From NCBI GenBank assembly GCA_013396655.1, contig WBMV01006439.1:558001-622000 (forward strand): a stretch of DNA of 64,000 nucleotides, read 5' to 3'. This document shows positions 50,491 through 62,900 of the stretch, piece after piece. The position numbers and the translations under genes were made by a program. The notes under the pieces are model-generated. The model saw nothing but the letters and a program-made list of their open reading frames with translations. It was not told the DNA's origin and made no database searches. The DNA comes from Campylorhamphus procurvoides. Taxonomy: Eukaryota > Chordata > Aves > Passeriformes > Dendrocolaptidae. Position 1 is the first letter of the stretch, and every line of letters begins with the position of its first letter.

Positions 50491-53400
50491 CTATTTTTCA
50501 TATGCCTAATTAAGTTCAAATATGCTGAAAACGATGCAATAAAAATGTTGCATATCAGATGTTTGAAAAGTGTCCTCTTGTCTCCTATTATTTCTTAGTA
50601 GACACACGCAGCTCTTACTACAGTAAGTTGTGTTCTTGTTCACTGCATACATAAATGGATTTATACAGAGGAACTAGAAAGAGCTTAGGAGAAAATCCTT
50701 GTGCACAGCCTGACTTGGTGTGTAAAGGCTGAGCAATCTCTGTATCTGACAGAGAAAATGGAGATTGATAACTTCACTCAGGACACACACTTCAGGCACT
50801 ATTCTCCTGCTGCTTTCCTGGGCAGAGGGCAGGCAGCGTTCCTCACCCACTATTTGCCTATAAAGGCATGGGTATGAGCAGTGTTTGCTTGCTAGCTTTA
50901 AGCATGTGATGGAATTCATATGACTGACTGAAAACACTGGTGGTGGCCTTCATTTACCCAATGCTGCTTTTTATTTTTTTTTCCTTTGGTCTGATACTCT
51001 GTCTTTCACATTAACATCATCACACATGCCTGTTTTTATGATTTCTACAATATTTCTTTTTATTCTTCCCAGCCCATAATAAACTAAGGATTCTGAAGAA
51101 GCATTTTGCTTGTCACTGCTTCATTCCCTTAGCTTCTGCCTCTTCCTTCATTATTTGTATCCACTCATGTAAAATCTTGGTTTGTTTTGGTTGCTAATGG
51201 ATTTTGCACTTGTCTGAATACTACCTATACTACTCAACTCTTACTAGTTAGGCTTAGGTTTAGAGCTAGATGTATTAATGGGCTAGACTTCTTTAGGAGG
51301 CATTCAGTTTCAGAGATATTAAGTGCAGATTTTACAGCAGAAGATTGCTCTAGCTCCTGAGCAGATATGGAATGTTTGAGATGTTGGATTTAATGTTTCT
51401 GACAAAATAACTTTTTCCTCTTGGTTACAAACATATACTTATTTTTTTTTCCTCTTCACCTTTTATTAATTGGAGCTAAAATTGGCCATGATGATCATAA
51501 AGGAATATCAGGGAAGCTATTATTAACTCTGCTTTGTGGGATAAACAGGAGGTGTGAGATACAATGATCCAAGCTCCTCTTCATGACCGCGTAATGCCCA
51601 GTGTAGGTTGGCAGACAGGGCTGTGCAGTGGGCTTTGCAGCAGTTTGCCTCTAGGCTGAGGCACAGGGGCAGCCAATGCCCCTTTGCTTGGCTCCTTAAT
51701 GCCTTCTTAGTTTACTGTGAAGCTTTTGAAGGGAGGAAAGCACTGAACTGTCAGAGCTTGCTCTTCTGTCCTAAAGGGGTGGATATAAGTTGAACTTTCT
51801 AAAGCATTGGTTTGTTAGTGAGGTTCAGGCACCTTCAACATTCTTCTGACTAATGTAGTAGCTGTGATTTTTCAAAGTGGTTGTGTATTTTTTTAGGAAA
51901 AGGAGTGCTTCCTCAAGAAATAGATAAACTCTTTCCATTTTTATGAAGAGCAATGTGTTGATGTTGTGTGCCATTACAAAAATTTATAATAGCAATACAA
52001 GTGTTGACATCTGAGTAGTAAATATGAAAACAAATATGCTCAAACTTTTGAAGTGTAAGAAAACAATAGTTAACCTTTTTTTTATGAAATAACCAAAAGT
52101 TTTCTCAGGTGAACAGAACAACTTCTTTCTGGGATAGTTAGCAAACCCTTGTTTACTGTCATAGCTCAGAGAACCTAATAGTTCTGCTTTTTATGACAGT
52201 TTGAAGTTTTGTGCTTTTGAATGCAAAGGATTTTGAATGCAAGTTGGCTCTCTGAGATATTCTTCCTTGTAATGGGTCCTGATTAGCAGAAACAAACTGG
52301 TTTTTAACTGCTTTCCCAGAGTTAAGTCTTAGCAGCGAGAATTGTTTCTACATGTCTAATTTGTTGTAGTGGCAGGACCAGGTTTTCCTCTCTGATGTAT
52401 GTCAGTGAACTAATAGTAAGCTGAGACTAGGATAAGCAGAAACAAAGTACATACCAGAGGTTCTTTCTGAAAATCTGTATAAAAAGACTTATTTGCTCTG
52501 TGTACAGAGCAATAGATACCTATTGCTGCCAGCAGCAAGTCTCAATCATATGGTACAGAAATCAAACTACCTGGGCTTTCTTAATCTTTCAAAAAAACAG
52601 ATGTTTTAGTCATTGATTTAGCTTCCCCCCAGAGGTCTGCCAGCTGCATCAGATTGTAACTGATATCTGTAGTCAGCTTCACTAAAGTGGAGAATCAGAA
52701 GTACAATGGGTTTTGATCACCTCATGATAAGTAATCCTAAAAGCAACACTTTGCTTGTTTTGTGGCATATATTGCATACAGTGCCAGACAGCATTTACCC
52801 TGAAAGTACTCCATGTCTCCCAAGAGATTAATATAAGCTGACACAGTTAGTTTTTTTAGTTTTTATTAAGGTAATCATATCACTCACACTGCTAATGCAG
52901 TTTATTGTGAGAAATTGGAATGTGCTGTAAATGGCACAAAAGAAATCACATAGAGACTTGCTGGCAATCATAAGGAGTAAGGCAAATTGCACACTGTTAT
53001 CATCCACAGTTTTTGATACTGGTATGGCAGGAGGCCAGTCAAGAGTAATAAGTGTCTAAATGCCTGGCAAAAAACAGGGAGGAAGGAGGAATTTGCAGTT
53101 CATACTGTCTGTGTAGGGTTGATTACACAGGAGAAAACACAGTGGACTCCAGTTCTGTATTTAATGAAAAAGGGATTTGATCTCAGAATTAACAGTGGAT
53201 TCCCAGTGCAACGTGTTTTCTAAAAGGGAGATGCAGGATGTGGAAAGCTTAAGGTTTTAGATAAGAAGATGGCATTAACAGGATGACATTTATTTCAGGC
53301 CTTAGGAATTTTATGTGGATTAGCTATGATTTCTTGAGCTGCCTGAATACATTGGCTACACCTTTCAGAACTCCTATAAGATATCGCTCTTTTGGTGTCT

Positions 53401-54105
53401 TAATGGTAAATTCTAAGTTAGAGAATAGCTGTGGAAAGCTTGTGAGGTTTATTAGTGAAAGTCTTCCTGATGTCTTCTGACACAAGAAAATAGCAAAATG
53501 AATGCCATCAAGCTCCACTTTGTTCCTGCAAATAATATCAACTAATAGGAAGAAGATAATCTTAAAAAATAAGAGTACAATGTGGAATTTTAATATTTTA
53601 TATTTATTTATGGATGCACAGGGAATTTCAAATCTCTGCTTAGAACCTGCTTTTCTGATGTTTGCAATTTTTTTCTTTCTGTTGTTGCTGATGATTTTCT
53701 TGAGGTGCCAATAAATCTCGCTAACACAATAGCATTTAGTTATAATTTAATGTAATTTTTCCATTGTTTCCTTTCCACCCTGGAGATGGTAGAGCTGTGT
53801 AAATTAACCCATACAAATATGTCACTTTCCAATAAGTGAATAGTTGCAAATATAATTTCAGTGACTGAGATCAGTGATTTGCAGCAGTTGTCACATATTG
53901 AATTGGAAATATTATTGCCACAAATTTTTTGCAGAACAGCGTTTACTTCTAAAGACAGGTACTCATGTTCTGTGATTCTGTGAAAACTGGGAATTGGTCT
54001 CTGCTCTGAGGCCTCTTTATAATCCCTGCAGATGATGATTGAATACTGTAGTTTGATATGGAAAAGAGGGAAAACTGAACCCCTGTTTCTTTTCTTTCTT
54101 TTCAG

Positions 54106-54135
54106 TCTCGTTGGAGAAGAGATAGAGACCAAAAA
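54106..54135 (+). other. SLC16A7: 5' UTR part of SLC16A7 exon 2, with splice acceptor
   Basis: A long pyrimidine tract (54081-54103) ends in the acceptor AG at 54104-54105. Thirty untranslated bases then precede the ATG at 54136. A non-coding first exon spliced to an exon with the start codon just inside it is the usual plan of MCT1/MCT2 genes. The acceptor implies at least one upstream non-coding exon. Confidence 0.85.
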
Positions 54136-54349
54136 ATGCCACCAGCAACAGGAGCACCAGATTACCCGCCTCCTGATGGAGGCTGGGGTTGGGTTGTTGT
54201 CTTTGGGGCTTTTATCTCCATTGGATTTTCCTATGCATTCCCCAAAGCCATCACGGTGTTCTTCAAAGAAATACAAGAAATCTTCCACACATCATATAGT
54301 GAGATAGCTTGGATATCATCGATAATGTTGGCTGTCATGTATGCAGGAG
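54136..54349 (+). CDS. SLC16A7: SLC16A7 (MCT2) monocarboxylate transporter, first coding exon (partial)
   Basis: This is the N-terminal exon of a proton-coupled lactate/pyruvate/ketone-body transporter of the plasma membrane. Seen: 71 complete codons plus the first base of a split Gly codon. A Pro-rich start ([13 protein letters not shown]) is followed by the SLC16 signature DGGWGW (residues 14-19), then hydrophobic TM1 (about 20-38) and the start of TM2 (about 56-70). Lys37 in AFPKA aligns with MCT1 Lys38, which the family uses for proton/substrate coupling. From recalled family sequences, YSEIAWISS and VMYAGG fit MCT2 better than MCT1, which has TSEVSW and MYGGG. The start is supported by A at -3 and by family length. 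The exon ends at GAG|GTAAGA, and the frame then runs into an intronic stop at 54585, so the longer open frame is not the protein. The rest of the roughly 480-residue protein lies outside the window. Paralogue assignment is fairly sure; the SLC16 family is certain. Confidence 0.93.
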
Positions 54350-55159
54350 GTAAGACATTTGTGAACTTTTTAAATAACATAATTTGGGTTTTTTGTATGA
54401 TCTTAAAGCATTTTTCCCCTCAGAGCCTTTCCTTTGTTCCTCTACATAACTCTATTTTGCAATTTTTCCCTAAGTTCACAGTTTCTGAGAGTATCATTTT
54501 CCAACAAATCAATGCCCAACTTCTGGATCTGGGGTTACGTTTGGTCAGTTTTCACTTCCTTGGTGAGATCTCTCAGTCTACCTGATGATGGAGCTTAATT
54601 ACAGAAAGTTATTTTGTCAGTGAGGGTTCATTAGTCAGGAACAAGTATTCTGTAGTCAGGAATTTTACATCTGTTCCTTATTTGTCCTAAAATCCTACTT
54701 TCCATTTAGGCCAAGAGTGAGGTTTCAAACAAGCCATCTGTATGACAGTTAAGATGCAGACAATCTTATTTTTGGGACTGAACAGTGAACACGGATTCTC
54801 TGATATATTTTTTCTTGTGAGCAAGCAAATAAAGAACAAGACAGATGAAAAAGGATTTTAAAGTATAAAGCTATGTTTAAGAACTAAGTGGCAAATTGGC
54901 AGGTTTTGTGTCTATCAGCCCCAAAGACTCACTTGTTAAATTCTGCTTGGTTTCTTCATTTTTTTTCAGATTTTTTTTCTTTTTTAAGTATTGGTGAGAG
55001 CTAGCTGCTGCTTAGGCAAGACACTTACTCAGGCAGTCCAGAGGTCTGAATATGAGGTTAATTCAGGCAATAGATCTGGCATTTCCATTTCTTTTGATGT
55101 TATGAGGTAACTACCTGAAACATCTCAAAATATGTGCCATGATGGAGTAATTAACTGCA

Positions 55160-55220
55160 TAGATTTATAAATGTGTGTATATGCATATGTATGTGTGTAT
55201 AAATGTATATACATAGAAAC
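55160..55220. repeat. Imperfect TG/TA/TATG simple repeat
   Basis: Alternating TG, TA and TATG units in intron 2, degenerate in sequence. Simple repeat only. Confidence 0.75.
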
Positions 55221-57492
55221 TGAAAACATTGTGCCAGTAGCATATTGAGATTGAAACTCTTTAATCACTGAAGACCATCCATTATTTTTCAGGAGTGGTT
55301 ATCTGTGTAACAGTAAACTATTATCAGGTCCTACACATGATCTATTGAAGCATGCTTGAAGTCTTATTTTTAGCCTGGTAGTTTTTTATCACTGATTTCA
55401 GCCTACCTAATTTTTGACATATGAATGGCCCTAGCTCATTTAGCAGTCATGGAAAGAAGGAATGTGCCTACAGAGAGGAATTCAAACTACCTGAGTTGCA
55501 TTCTCTAAGTACCTGTTTTTGGCCTCTGACTACACTAATGAAGCTGGAACCAGCATAGCATTAGCTTAAACACCTCAGGTAAATATTCTTCACTCGATGG
55601 GATGGAAAAACGGATCTTTCCTCAAATACTGGCAGTCACAGAGACCTTATGAAGACATCTCGACAAGAGAAGTCAATATCAACAAAAGCTTCCTGTTCAG
55701 ATATTTTGATCCTATTTTTATTCATATGTTAATAGAGAATCTTAAGTTATTCATACACTAGCAAAAAGTATAAAGGATTTTATAGGACCAGAAACAGTAG
55801 GCAAGTGATTCCCCAAAATTCACTAGGTGAAGAAGTAACTTAATGCAATCAAGAGCAAAGTAAAAGACCAGGTATGTCCCATCACATTCAGGTCCCCTCT
55901 AATGTAACTGTTTCTTAAGGGTGCATCAGCACTTGTGCTGTGTGTACCTGTGTAACTGTGGAGGCCTCTGAACAAGCGCTGAACCTATCTGGAACAAGAG
56001 AAGAACACAGGTGTTGAAAAGCTGGAGCTTGTTTTTGCTTTTCCCGTACTGTGACTTGCTGACCTGGGCTCTTTTAACCATGTGAAATAGGTTTGCTTTA
56101 TAGTGCAGGTGCTGTTCTGTTCTGTTCTTTGAATAGCATTTAATTTATGTCATTTCTGTCAGGTGAAAGTTCACTCGGGTTTTATTAACAATACTGATGC
56201 AAATCTCAGGACATTTAGCTGTGGTTAGTTTTACCTGTGAGGTTCAATGTGCACAACTTTTTATATAAAATACAAAGGATTCAGTACTTTTGTTTTGCCT
56301 TTTCTTTAATACTTCTTTTACTCTTCTGAGTACCAGCATACTCACTTCACCTGTACATTGATATTAAAAATTACAAAATGATTTGTTATTCCTTCTGATA
56401 ACACCTACCCCAGTCGCTGTGAAGATTATCAGCACAGGAACAGTAGGCTGTTTGGATATCTAGTTACAGACTCGTGATTTTAAAATGCTGAGAATGACAA
56501 CCCTGCCTGATATAAACACTCTTTGAAGCCATACCTTCTCTAGAACTACTTCCTAAAAAATAGGCCATTTAGACAATCACTGGCAGAATATAAAATAGCA
56601 ATCAGGAAAAACATTTCTGAAGGAAATCACTTCATTGTTTTTACTGTCTGAAGGTGGTTTGATTCTTCCTTTGCATTTGATGTGCAATATGAAATACTTT
56701 TTCAGAACATGAGTACAAGGTGTATTGTTTATTATGAAGTGTGATATGTACATCTGCAGTGAACACTGTTCATCGTATTACTAATTAAGGTAACCTGAAA
56801 ACATCTAAGATCTGCCATCCTCATTAGAGCATAGCATTCAACCTATTAATCATCACAGTGGGGTCAGTGACTAAGTTAGTCTGTGCAGACACTTTTTGTT
56901 TTGGAGGCTGCAGCCTCTTGCAGTAATTAGCTGGCATCTGTGTTTCAGCAAGAAGGTATTAACTTACCTTTCAATGCCTGATTAAAAAAAAAAGGAAACT
57001 AATAAAAGGCATCCAGTAAGGAGCTACAGGAATGTTAATTATGTTTATCACTTACTTCATACTTAGAATAAGTGGCATTAAATTATAGCAGACCATCTGG
57101 CAATCCATATGGTCTCCTGCAGTCCTGGTTAATTCCAGCAAATAGGTCAAGCACAGCTTTCACCCTGTTAGGAAAGCACTAGGCAGAGGTGACAAATCGG
57201 ATAAATCAATATGAAACTCCTTTCCTCTCTCAATCTGGCACAATATTCACTTTCATCCTATTTTTGTTGTGGTTTTGGTGGATTAGTTTGGGGTTTTTTT
57301 CTTAAGGTCTCTCTTCCTCCTTCCCCCACCCGTCCCTCCCATTTCCTGGATCTTTGTTAGAGTTTACTAAAAATCTATCCCAATAAACAAGATCCTGTAA
57401 TGTGATCAAGGTTACAAGCCTCAAGGTTGCACAGCCTCTACTGTTCAGCCCCTGCTTGATAAAAGCATGCTCGTGAGAAGAGCAGTAGTTCA

Positions 57493-57506
57493 GTCTCCAT
57501 GGTAAC
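57493..57506 (+). promoter_or_regulatory. RFX/X-box-like site
   Basis: GTCTCCATGGTAAC is a near-palindrome. The GGTAAC half fits the RFX half-site exactly, while the GTCTCC half deviates by one base from GTNRCC. It lies in intron 2, in a stretch free of simple repeats. It is a single motif match, so binding is only a possibility. Confidence 0.25.
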
Positions 57507-59835
57507 TCCTTCTTCTGCCTCTCTTGAGCAGAGACTGTCAATTGCATTAAGTTAAGGGTGATGGTTTTGTGATGTATGCCTACACCCAAGGGACTGAGAT
57601 TGGGACCACCAGACTTTTGTTACTGGAGGACAGAAGGTGAATTAAAATGGAATTAGTTGAGTTATCCTGACAGGACAGCCTGTGTTCCTGTATGTGTACA
57701 AACACATATGTTTATAAAATGCATGTCCGTGTATGTGTTCTTGTATATATAAACTGTATATGTATCCATGTACTTATAGAGCCATATTTCTTCTCTAACA
57801 CATGTAAACATTAAGAAATTAAAGAAAAAGAGCAAATACATTTGACCTCAAGTTTTCTTAGTTCATTCTTCTCTTTTACAAAACTTCTCCTCTCACTTGC
57901 TGCAGTGTTAACAGCCAAAGGTGATTAGGGAGCCTCTTATCAGAGCTCTATCTGTTTCCAGTAAAAATGTTTTCATTGCTTTCAGTGCAGGCTTGATGGG
58001 AGCCATAGTGGCAGCTATGAAAGCCATGTGACAAGTCTGGTGATTTCAGACAGAACTGACCTTGAATTTTAGATGTCCTCAGGGAAAAAGCAGTTTGTTT
58101 ACTCAATGGTCTTTAACTCTTTTTCTGTGATTTTTTTCCAAGGACAATTTCCAAGGACAACCCCTAAGATTGGGGCTTTTGTTTCTTTTGTTTGGTTGTG
58201 TTTTTTTCCCCAAAAAGAACTTTTTGGGTATGACATTATGTTACGATGATTAACTTGACACCTGCTAAATGCTTCAAGCCATACCCAGTTGTGAAATGTG
58301 GGACAGTCTTGCTGGTCTTAAGTTCAGAAAACAAAAGAAGTTCATTTAAATTCTGGGTAATATTTCTAAGTAAATAATTAAAAAAGCATCTTTAGACCCC
58401 TTTTGAAGAAAGATGCTAAGTGTGTGTAATGGCCATTACAATTTTTCAAAACACATTTAAAATCGCCATGTTTATTCTTTTCTTCAGTATTGCTTAAGTT
58501 GTTCAATTTTGAAGTTAAGAATTTCCAAACAGTAGCAAAACCTTAAAGGATTTTTTCATGTGACAGCACAAAAGTAACCTATAGACAAGTCCTCATTTTG
58601 ACTTCATCAAATGTTATTTTGGAAAATAACGTATCATATGGTATGTTCAAAATATTTGTGACTTTATCTCAGTGGGTGTTGTGGTGATATTGCTGTGAAG
58701 ATGAAATGGTGTGCACAGTGGAGATGACAGTTGTGAAATCCATGTAACACAAACGACAGATGGTTATGGATTTTTGCTTTTGGACAGGACCTGGATTCCT
58801 ACACTTTTCTTCCTCCCTGGTAACATTTTCTAATTCTGGTTTTACAAATACTGGCACAAGGAATTCAGCAGCCATGGATAAGGAGATTGAGAAGGTTTCT
58901 TGAATTAACTTATCTCCTTTGTTGTTGGGGACAAGTGTTTTTCCCCACCAGAATATGCAAAGTGTTGAATTTTAATAACCTCCTTTAGAGTGTCCTTGAA
59001 AGCAGAACTTACTGACTTGCCAAACATCTCATGGGTATAAGGAAGTACTTCACATTTAGCCTAAAATATATGTAAAACATTGATGTCAAATTAATTTGCC
59101 ACTCACAGATAACGGAAAAAAAGTCATAATGAGGTTTCACAAGAACAGAGTATTTTGAAACTTATTAACAAATGGAGAGGAGTACAAAAAAAGAGGTACC
59201 AAGACTAAAAAAAAATATTATAAATTTAGATTTGTTCCGTTTTTAAAAAGTAAGACCCAAATGCTAAAGCCTCTGAAGGGTAATAGAGACACATCTTAGC
59301 ATTTTTTGGAATCCTTTGAGTTTTAATAAAACAGGACCTTGTAGGGCAGTGTTCTGCAGTAGCAATGAGTGTTTTAAACAGAGGCTTTCCTGAATTCTTA
59401 AAAAATACTCTTTAAAATGATCAGGGGAAGAAAGATGAAAAAAAAGCAGTTCTGTTGTAGGTGATTTTAAACATTTTTTTTCAAACAGGATTGCCATCAA
59501 ATGTACAGGAACAAGCTGCTTTTTTAGTCTGTGACTTGTTACATTTGGTTGAACAGATAAGATGTAATTGCTAAATATTTCAGGACCCAATATTGTGAAG
59601 TGTTCATGAAATACAGGTTTTGCTGGGATCTGCTGAGACAAACTCAGGAATACAGTCTTAAAGTTAAGGACATGCTTCCACTGAGAGAAATAAGGGGGGG
59701 TTGTCTTTTGTTGTACGCTTATGTTAATTTTGAATAATCGTCAGAATGACATTACATAACACAGAGTTCCCACTGTGCTTCTACCAGCCTCTTTTGGTGT
59801 TCCAACCATAGGTAATGGCTTGATACATATGATCA

Positions 59836-59931
59836 TGTGGTTTAGGGGTGAGCATGGTGGTGCTGAGTTAATGGTTATATTTGATGATCTTAGAGGTCTT
59901 TTCCAACCTTAATCATTCTATGATTCTATAG
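59836..59931 (+). mobile_element. CR1 LINE 3' end fragment (different subfamily)
   Basis: This carries the CR1 signature GTGGTTTAGGGGTGAGCATG, GTTAATGG, GATGATCTTAGAGGTCTTTT and CCAACCTTAATCATTCTATG, ending in the typical ATTCTATG repeat. It lies in SLC16A7 intron 2 in the sense direction. Only the 3' UTR is present. The tail differs from the copy at 43762-43870, so the two inserted from different CR1 lineages. Confidence 0.92.
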
Positions 59932-62900
59932 AAATATTTATGGTAACTTAAATTTAATTAACTCAAGCCCCTTACTAAAACAGGTCTCATTTACATACAG
60001 GTAGGTAATGAGGATTACATAATGGACATTAATTACTCTTTTCCTTTGTAAGGCTTTTTATTTGTCTTGATCTTAATTTGATTTTGTCACCAAGGATTTC
60101 TATAAGTAAAGTAAACAATATTGACAGCTTTTATATCTGCAAAGATGATTCTTTTTTGTCTCAGTTTCAAGTAATAGGTCAAAGTCTAACAATAACAAAT
60201 AATACACATCTAAGGGCTAAAACTTTGTGTTTGTTTAAAAAAGGTATCAAGGGACAAACTTAGGCTTTGATATGTTCCTTGGGCTTGTAGAACTTTGACA
60301 AAAGAATGCTTATTTTGTGTGTACTACTAATGTTGGATTAGTTCCCATATAGTTTTCACTGGATCATACAATGGTTATGTTCGTAATGTGTGTCGGGTAA
60401 TTCAAAGGTAATGAAACAATGGTCTAGCACGACTGGGAATCATGAGATGTTTAAGCAGATACCAGAGAAGAACTGTGGGGAAGGAAAGGTCTGTGTATAC
60501 CATTGCAGTCACCCAGCACATCAAATGAAATAATAAACCCAGGACTTTACAAAGAACTTATTATAGAATTTTACTGGTCCATTGTTTTGGAATGTCTAAG
60601 AACTATTCCCTTGTTTATTTTGAAGGGTATATTCAAGGGAAACAGAGTTTTACTGATATGTTTAGAAGATATTCTAAGCCCGTATCAAATGGCAACAGCT
60701 GAGACTTACTTTGATTCATAAAGACATGGAATTCTGTAGTCATTAACAGAGGTAAATGGGCCAGTGACTTATTGACAGGTTTATGCTCATGCCTGAAGAA
60801 CAACAGAAATCAAAGATTGAAGTGGGTTTAGAATGTCTTTCATGATTATATTAAACACTCTTTTAATTGATTAACTGGTTTTGAAAATTTTTGCAGAGAT
60901 CAAATGACACGTGTAATTAAAGGTATATGCCATATGAAGAGTTTCTGAAGAGACACAATCTTTTCATCTAATAGTGTAATTCTATTAAGATTCTGTATGT
61001 CAAAGAGTACAAACAAATGCAGTTTGAATAGGTAACATATGTTTTGTTGGTGTATACAAGCAAAAGAAAAACTTAACTTTCTTTTCCACAAATTTTGGCA
61101 TGTGGTTTTTTTAATTGTCAAGAAACAATTAAGTATATTCCCTGCAGTTCTACATGACTTTTGTTTGAGTGAATATCTACTATGACTAGACATCCAAATG
61201 AAAGAATGTGACTAAAACAGGAGATTGTATTTTGAAATAAGATGTTGAATTCATCATATAATTAAAACAGTTCTTTCAACATTTTCCCACTGATGATGGG
61301 AACGTGTGCCCTGTTTGGTTTTCTATGTGTAATGCTTTGAAACACTTACCATTAAGTGCTTTAACTTTTAGAAAACTTTGAAGGAAGTAGCAGTATCACT
61401 ACAGCTTTTTAGCAATAGTAACTGGAGATTACATGAACAGGAGTCATGTGTTTAGTCTTCCTCAGCCTAGGCACCAACATCTGATCCAGTTGTCTAGATA
61501 CCTTCTGTTGTCAATCAGTAAAAATGAGAGTTTCTACTTCATCCATTCCTAAGTTAAATGTCCCAAACACATGAAATTAATCATGTTTTAAAGTCTTCTC
61601 TGGTTTTTTTGAGTGCTAAAGTGATCTAAAGGAAAAGTTCTAATGTCCATTTTGCATAAATCTGAGATGATGTCACCCTACATGATTGTTATCCTATGCT
61701 AATATATTATATTTTGCTACCTAGGGACCTTGAAATATAAGAACATTCTTGTTAGAGATATGCACCCACGGTTAGTGATTTTGAACTTCTGTCTTTAAAC
61801 ATTCTTGTATGTTACATGGGTTATAATTCTCTCATGTTTCAGTGATACTGACTTAGTTGTACTACTTTTAATATTATTAAAAATATCTGGTAATTTTAAG
61901 ATTACTTTTTGGTTTGTAAATCTTCTCTCATCTTCCAATTACTTTCCTCATACCCATAATTCCCTTTCTTCCATCACTACCTAAGAAAAAACGCAGCTGA
62001 GAGAATAACTGGTTTGTCAAATAATTGTCCAGGTTTGCATTATTTTGTAGCTGATTATAAGCTGATAGAAATCTATGTATCTGTTATATTGTCTTCTGTT
62101 CTGTGAATGATTTGAGAGTTGAATACAGTTCAGTCTTTTTATAACAAGATCCCCAAACACTTCTCTATCAGTATCAGCTTGCAGCACCAATTTTGTTATC
62201 ATTCAAACCTTATTCATACTTCTTTCCTGTAGAGGAATCCTTTGCTTATGGTGGAGCAGAACTTACTTGACTGAAATTTTTAGTTCTTTTGCAACAATGA
62301 ACTTCGCCCATGTGTTACTTCCAGATTTGCAGAACTTCCCAAGAACTCTACAATGACTTTCAGAATAGGACTGGAACAAGAGAAGGCAACAGGTGTTCTA
62401 TTTGGCTTCCCCTAGACAAGGGAGTAATGTTATATCCTTGGGAAGAAGAATTCACTCAAAAAAGCTTCTACAGCAGTTCTATTCTAAATTTTTTGAATTA
62501 TTGGAATATACCTAAATGGCAGAATTAATAGCTTCTTATATTGGTATTGCTAAGCTTTAAGTGTGTGCAATTAAGTAGCTGAATCTGCTGTTACTTGCCT
62601 CATCAGAAGAGCTGTAATTTCCAGAGCAGCGAGTAAATAAACAAAGTCCAGGTGGTTTTACTTCTGGACTGTCTTTGCAGGAACTATTCAATCTGTAAGA
62701 AAGCAAGACTCCATAACTGTTACCATGAAACATTTAATTAAGGAACATAAGGTTTTAAAGCTGGAGAGAAGGAGCATTTTCACTGATGGTATTATGCTCT
62801 TATCAGAGACATGTACAATAACCGCCTGGGACTCCATTCCACTTATGGGTGCTGGTGCTAATCCTACAATAAGTGCTTAATTTTGAATGCCTTAGTGATC

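Larger units (their letters stand above)
11330..54105 (+). other. SLC16A7: SLC16A7 intron 1 (inferred, about 42.8 kb)
   Basis: The interval joins the candidate exon 1 donor at 11330 to the acceptor at 54105. The 3' end is well supported by a polypyrimidine tract and AG in front of the coding exon. The 5' end depends on the exon 1 call. The interval contains an LTR-like insertion, a foldback repeat, a SINE, a CR1 fragment and two possible alternative promoters. No other recognisable coding exon was found in it on either strand. Confidence 0.55.
43871..54105. other. Intron 1, 3' segment, nothing recognised beyond listed repeats
   Basis: AT-rich sequence containing the polypyrimidine tract and the T/C tract with the ambiguous base. 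The 182-codon minus-strand frame at 53740-54288 overlaps the true MCT2 exon in antisense and has no homology. Confidence 0.65.

Noticed and set aside
53740..54288. 182-codon minus-strand open frame
   Set aside because: It is antisense to the MCT2 coding exon, whose conserved codons suppress stops on the other strand. The peptide has no family resemblance.
54350..54585. Continuation of the MCT2 frame past the exon
   Set aside because: A consensus donor (GAG|GTAAGA) lies exactly where family members have an exon boundary, and the peptide after it no longer resembles MCT2.
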